This document shows positions 7,420 through 11,274 of a stretch of 11,274 nt of DNA, piece by piece. Location: assembly GCA_035506435.1 (NCBI GenBank), contig DATJPK010000157.1, forward strand, positions 1 through 11,274, given 5' to 3'. The stretch comes from JACTUA01 sp035506435 (GTDB lineage Archaea; Halobacteriota; Methanomicrobia; Methanomicrobiales; JACTUA01). Numbering within the stretch: position 1 is the stretch's first letter; each line of letters opens with the position of its first letter. The position numbers and the translations under genes were made by a program. Under the pieces are notes generated by a model. It did not search any database. It worked only from the letters and a program-made list of their open reading frames with translations, and had not been told where the DNA came from.

Positions 7420-7773
7420 ATGACACCCCGATCTAAGAAACACAAGTACAGCTGGCCCATCGAGGCGACCCTGGACGTTATCGGGGGCAAATGGAAGCCG
7501 CTGATCATCTACCAGCTCAAGGACGGGACGTTGCGGTTCAGCCAGATCGTAAGCAGGGTGCAGCCCCGGATCACCCAGAGGATGCTCACCAAGGAGCTCC
7601 GCGAACTGGAGAGAGATGGTCTCGTGAACAGGAAGGTCTACCCGCAGGTTCCCCCGAAGGTGGAGTATTCGCTCACGGAAATGGGACAATCCCTCATCCC
7701 GATCCTCGACGACCTCTGCGACTGGGGTTCTGAACACATGGGGGACCACATCGAGTACCGGTGTGAAGAATAA
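7420..7773 (+). CDS. HxlR-family winged-helix transcriptional regulator
   Basis: A 117-residue protein with the HxlR pattern: PIEATLDVIGGKWKPLIIYQL (13-33), a recognition-helix region RFSQIVSRVQPRITQRMLTKELRELERDGLVNRK (39-72), the wing PKVEYSLTEMG (79-89) and a C-terminal dimer helix (IPILDDLCDWGSEH). Such proteins are dimeric DNA-binding repressors or activators of adjacent redox and detoxification genes. The family's usual N-terminal cysteine just before PVEAT is absent; Y10-S11-W12 stand there. Cysteines remain at 100 and 115. ATG 7420 is chosen; TTG 7411 in the same frame would add three residues. There is no Shine-Dalgarno and the predicted leader is only about 20 bases, so translation may be nearly leaderless. 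It diverges from the redox cluster, its likely target, and the upstream repeats suggest autoregulation. Confidence 0.92.
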   Translation: MTPRSKKHKYSWPIEATLDVIGGKWKPLIIYQLKDGTLRFSQIVSRVQPRITQRMLTKELRELERDGLVNRKVYPQVPPKVEYSLTEMGQSLIPILDDLCDWGSEHMGDHIEYRCEE

Positions 7774-7828
7774 AGCCTGCGCGCCCGACGTGACACCTGA
7801 TTTCTCCCGGCCCGCCGGCCATCCCCCC

Positions 7829-7871
7829 CCCGGAACTGAACCGGGTGCAGCCCCGGATTTTCCCCGCTTTT
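7829..7871 (+). terminator. Possible terminator after the HxlR gene
   Basis: A short hairpin CCCGG-AACTGAA-CCGGG (7829-7845) is followed by two T-runs (7857-7860 and 7867-7870). Archaeal termination depends mainly on T-runs, and these are short. The placement between the regulator and the rRNA promoters fits. The sequence just before holds a run of nine C (7823-7831). Confidence 0.3.
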
Positions 7872-7887
7872 ACCGTCGGCCGCAAGG

Positions 7888-7894
7888 TATATAT
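7888..7894 (+). promoter_or_regulatory. rRNA promoter candidate 1 (TATA box)
   Basis: TATATAT in GC-rich surroundings, preceded by CGCAAGG. Transcription would start near 7918, about 275 bases before 16S. CCGTCGGCC just upstream (7873-7881) is repeated at 7993-8001, upstream of the third candidate. Confidence 0.5.
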
Positions 7895-7946
7895 CCCGAC
7901 ACAACCACCTACATAGGGTCATGGGGGACGGACCGGGGATAAAGGG

Positions 7947-7960
7947 TGCCCCTGGGGGCA
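7947..7960. repeat. Perfect short palindrome between rRNA promoter candidates 1 and 2
   Basis: TGCCCC-TG-GGGGCA, a six-base-pair inverted repeat with a two-base centre. It ends 13 bases before the second TATA candidate. The tiny loop favours a protein-binding site over an RNA hairpin. Role unknown. Confidence 0.4.
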
Positions 7961-7969
7961 TCCTCTCCG

Positions 7970-7994
7970 GGAACTTTTAAACCATGAAAGTTCC
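7970..7994. promoter_or_regulatory. Inverted repeat overlapping rRNA promoter candidate 2
   Basis: GGAACTTT (7970-7977) and AAAGTTCC (7987-7994) form a perfect eight-base inverted repeat with a nine-base spacer. The TATA-like CTTTTAAAC (7974-7982) lies within it, so a dimeric protein bound here would cover the TBP site; transcription would start near 8004. It could also be an RNA hairpin in transcripts from promoter 1. Function is inferred from position only. Confidence 0.45.
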
Positions 7995-8028
7995 GTCGGC
8001 CATCCCGGTCCATGTCCCTCGAAACACC

Positions 8029-8034
8029 TAAATA
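8029..8034 (+). promoter_or_regulatory. rRNA promoter candidate 3 (TATA box)
   Basis: TAAATA preceded by CGAAACACC, resembling an archaeal purine-rich BRE plus TATA. The start would fall near 8056-8058, just before the leader hairpin at 8065. This is a weaker TATA match than candidate 1. Confidence 0.4.
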
Positions 8035-8064
8035 CCATCAACTCCCATGATATGATCCTCATGT

Positions 8065-8162
8065 TCGATGGAGAGCCAATGACCCCGGTGGTCCGGAGGT
8101 TGGTTCTGACGTTGGCATTGGCAATGCGGACATCTCTCTGATAACCGCAAGTTCTCCATCGA
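8065..8162 (+). other. Local hairpin of the pre-16S leader
   Basis: TCGATGGAGA (8065-8074) is the exact reverse complement of TCTCCATCGA (8153-8162), with further G-U pairing outside. The 78-base loop contains the 5' strand of the 16S processing helix. Bases 8153-8156 are claimed by both structures, so the two are probably alternative or sequential folds. Confidence 0.6.
8111..8156 (+). other. 5' strand of the 16S processing helix with bulge-helix-bulge
   Basis: GTTGGCATTGGCAAT (8111-8125) pairs with 9698-9712, GCGG (8126-8129) with CCGT 9691-9694, TCTCTCTGATAACCGC (8133-8148) with 9675-9690, and GTTCTC (8151-8156) with 9669-9674. The three-base bulge ACA (8130-8132) on this strand lies across the four-pair helix from the other bulge. 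This is the canonical substrate of the archaeal tRNA/rRNA splicing endonuclease, used to excise (and in studied archaea to circularise) pre-16S. Confidence 0.88.
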
Positions 8163-8194
8163 GTTTGTAATAGTGTGCAAGTTTCTGATCGTCA

Positions 8195-9662
<1,468 letters not shown>

Positions 9663-9668
9663 AACGAC

Positions 9669-9712
9669 GGGAACGCGGTTGTCAGAGGGACCGTACAATT
9701 GCCGGTGCCGAC
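9669..9712 (+). other. 3' strand of the 16S processing helix with bulge-helix-bulge
   Basis: Partner of 8111-8156: GGGAAC (9669-9674), GCGGTTGTCAGAGGGA (9675-9690), CCGT (9691-9694), bulge ACA (9695-9697), ATTGCCGGTGCCGAC (9698-9712). Both bulges are ACA and lie across a four-pair helix. The outer strand ends two bases before tRNA-Ala, so endonuclease and RNase P sites are very close. Confidence 0.88.
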
Positions 9713-9714
9713 AC

Positions 9715-9787
9715 GGGCTCATAGCTCAGTTGGAAGAGCGCGGCCTTTGCGAGGCCGAGGCCGGGGGTTCAAATCCCCCTGAGTCCA
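9715..9787 (+). tRNA. tRNA-Ala (anticodon UGC)
   Basis: A full cloverleaf of 73 bases: acceptor GGGCTCA/TGAGTCC with the alanine identity pair G3-U70, D-arm GCTC...GAGC, anticodon arm CGGCC-TTTGCGA-GGCCG with anticodon TGC, and T-arm GGGGG-TTCAAAT-CCCCC, then discriminator A. The 3' CCA is not encoded (TTT follows). Position between 16S and 23S is the usual one for tRNA-Ala in euryarchaeal rRNA operons. Confidence 0.97.
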
Positions 9788-9791
9788 TTTA

Positions 9792-9865
9792 GTGCACCTG
9801 GAGATGCGAGTCTTCAGGGAAGGGCAGATGGTCACCGACCAGATGAAGGCCGTGCACAGGTGTGC
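9792..9865 (+). other. 16S-23S spacer hairpins ahead of 23S
   Basis: GTGCACCTG (9792-9800) can pair with CAGGTGTGC (9857-9865) using two G-U pairs, enclosing a smaller hairpin TGGTC-ACC-GACCA (9829-9841). This spacer should also contain the 5' strand of the 23S processing helix, but its partner lies downstream of 23S, beyond the window, so that strand cannot be fixed. Confidence 0.4.
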
Positions 9866-9887
9866 GATCTGGGACGTTATATGGGTT

Positions 9888-11274
9888 CGGCGGTTACTGG
9901 TGGCTATGCCTGCCAGGGAATGGTTCGGTTCGAGTGCCGATGAAGGGCGTGCCAAGCAGCGAAATGCTCCGGGAAGGTGCATGGAGCCTTTGATCCGGAG
10001 ATGCCCTAATAGGACTCCTGACACTTCGGTGTCGATCCGTAAGGATTGGGAACGCCCCGAATTGAAACATCTTAGTAGGGGCTGGAGAAGAAACCAATTG
10101 GGATGTCGTGAGTAAAGGCGATCGAAAGCGACTGAGTTCAAACCGAATCCCGCAAGGGAGATGTGGTGTTGTAAGCCCGCCGTAACGGTTGTCCGATCTA
10201 AGCGGAAGTTGTCTGGAACGTCACACCAGAGAGGGTGATAGTCCCGTACGCGTACGATCGGACTTCCCGGGCGGTGTCTTGAGTACCGCGGGTTGGAATT
10301 CTCGCGGGAAGCCGGGGGTCACTAACCTCCAAAACTAAATACACCTCGAAACCGATAGCGCAATAGTAGCGTGAGCGAAAGCTGAAAAGCATCCCTGGAA
10401 AGGAGGTCAAAAGAGCCTGAAACTGGCAGGCGATGGTGGGTTACGGCGTGAAAGGATCTCCTCTGCGAAGGAAACCATCGCGAGGTGGGTGTACGAGCAG
10501 AGGTGCCGATGTCGTAACATACGTTTTGAAGAACGGGCCAGAGAGTTTGTTCTGCTGGCAAGGTTAACCCGACGAGGGGGAGCCGGAGCGAAAGCAACAG
10601 GTCCGTAGCCCGCAAGGGCATGGGACGGCGTATCAAACGTGCGCGGAGTCAGCAGGACAGGACCCGGAACCTAGTGATCTATGCGTGGGCAGGTTGAAGC
10701 GTCACGAAAGTGGCGTGGAGGACCGCAAACGGTATTGATATGCAAATCATTCGCGTGACCTGCGTATAGGAGTGAAAGATTCATCGAACTGGGAAACAGC
10801 TGGTTCCTCCCGAAACATATCGCAGTATGACCTGGCTGGAGATAGACGGTGAGGTAGAGCACTGATTGGGGGAGCTGGGGGGGAAACCCCTCACCCCCCT
10901 GTCAAACTCCGAATTCCCCGTCATCGTAGAAGGCCGGCAGTCCGCATTGCGGGGTAAGCTTGCAATGCGTAAGGGAGACAACCCAGACCGTGGTTGATGT
11001 CCCGGAATGTAGGCTCAGTGTCAACACTGAAAGGCGTCCTAGGCCAAAAACAACTGGGAGGTGAGCTCAGAAGCAGCTATCCTTTAAAAAGTGCGTAACA
11101 GCTTACCAGTCGAGGTTTAGGGCACTGAAAATGGACGGGGCTCAAGCCTACTACAGAGACCACGGAGCACCGAAAGGTGATCTCGTAGGGAGGCGTCCTG
11201 CATGGATCGAAGCAGGGTCGTGAGATCCTGTGGACCGTGCAGGAATGAAAATTCTGGCAGTAGTAGAAGCAAAG
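9888..11274 (+). rRNA. 23S ribosomal RNA (5' part, cut by window end)
   Basis: Large-subunit rRNA recognised from GCCGATGAAGGGCGTGCCAAGC near 9938 (5.8S-like region), CGTAACAGCTTACCAGTCGAG near 11093 (domain II) and the closing GGCAGTAGTAGAAGC. About 1390 bases are present, nearly half the gene; no intron or large insertion is apparent. The 5' end is approximate (about 9880-9895), placed from similarity to archaeal 23S starts. The gene continues past the right edge, where a 5S rRNA would be expected. Confidence 0.93.

Noticed and set aside
7823..7831. Run of nine C before the rRNA promoters
   Set aside because: A short homopolymer in GC-rich DNA, and a possible sequencing-sensitive site; no function suggested.
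9840..9850. C-box-like AGATGAAGG in the 16S-23S spacer as a C/D guide RNA
   Set aside because: No matching D box, C' or D' at proper spacing; it lies in predicted pre-rRNA stems.

Overview
The window looks like a methanogenic archaeon of the order Methanomicrobiales. The 16S rRNA begins and ends with archaeal sequences and closely resembles, from memory, genes of the Methanoregulaceae/Methanomicrobiaceae. The tRNA-Ala encodes no CCA. Several genes have GGTGA-type Shine-Dalgarno sites, the rRNA precursor has a bulge-helix-bulge processing stem, and the genes at the left are very GC-rich. Genus assignment (Methanolinea-, Methanoregula- or Methanoculleus-like) is inference.

Layout: (1) 2-4422, plus strand: the tail of an unidentified gene, then smc and scpA, the core of the SMC chromosome-organising complex. 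The smc/scpA junction carries an imperfect tandem duplication holding a remnant smc end and a remnant scpA start. (2) 4464-7773: an accessory redox-type cluster. Four minus-strand genes (five-helix membrane protein, cupin, Flavodoxin_4-like protein, aldo/keto reductase with two Fe-S motifs) are tightly packed and diverge from an HxlR-family regulator. Codon use is visibly less GC-biased than in smc/scpA. The shared regulatory region holds an overlapping bidirectional TATA element, a repeated TGATATACA motif and a possible 12-codon leader peptide. (3) 7774-8194: about 420 bases without a protein gene, holding the rRNA promoter region (three TATA candidates, two inverted repeats) and the pre-16S leader. 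(4) 8195-11274: rRNA operon 16S - tRNA-Ala(UGC) - 23S, with the 23S cut by the window end.

How it works together: SMC and ScpA form one machine and are probably one transcription unit. The HxlR protein probably controls its own gene and the divergent redox genes, which may detoxify or reduce electrophilic/carbonyl compounds (inference). In the rRNA operon, sequences on both sides of 16S fold into a long helix with a textbook bulge-helix-bulge, the substrate of the archaeal splicing endonuclease. A second hairpin local to the leader competes with that helix. No wholly new system such as a defence island, CRISPR array or transposon was seen. The strongest unusual signals are the duplicated smc/scpA junction, the competing pre-16S leader structures, and the compact HxlR-controlled redox cluster.
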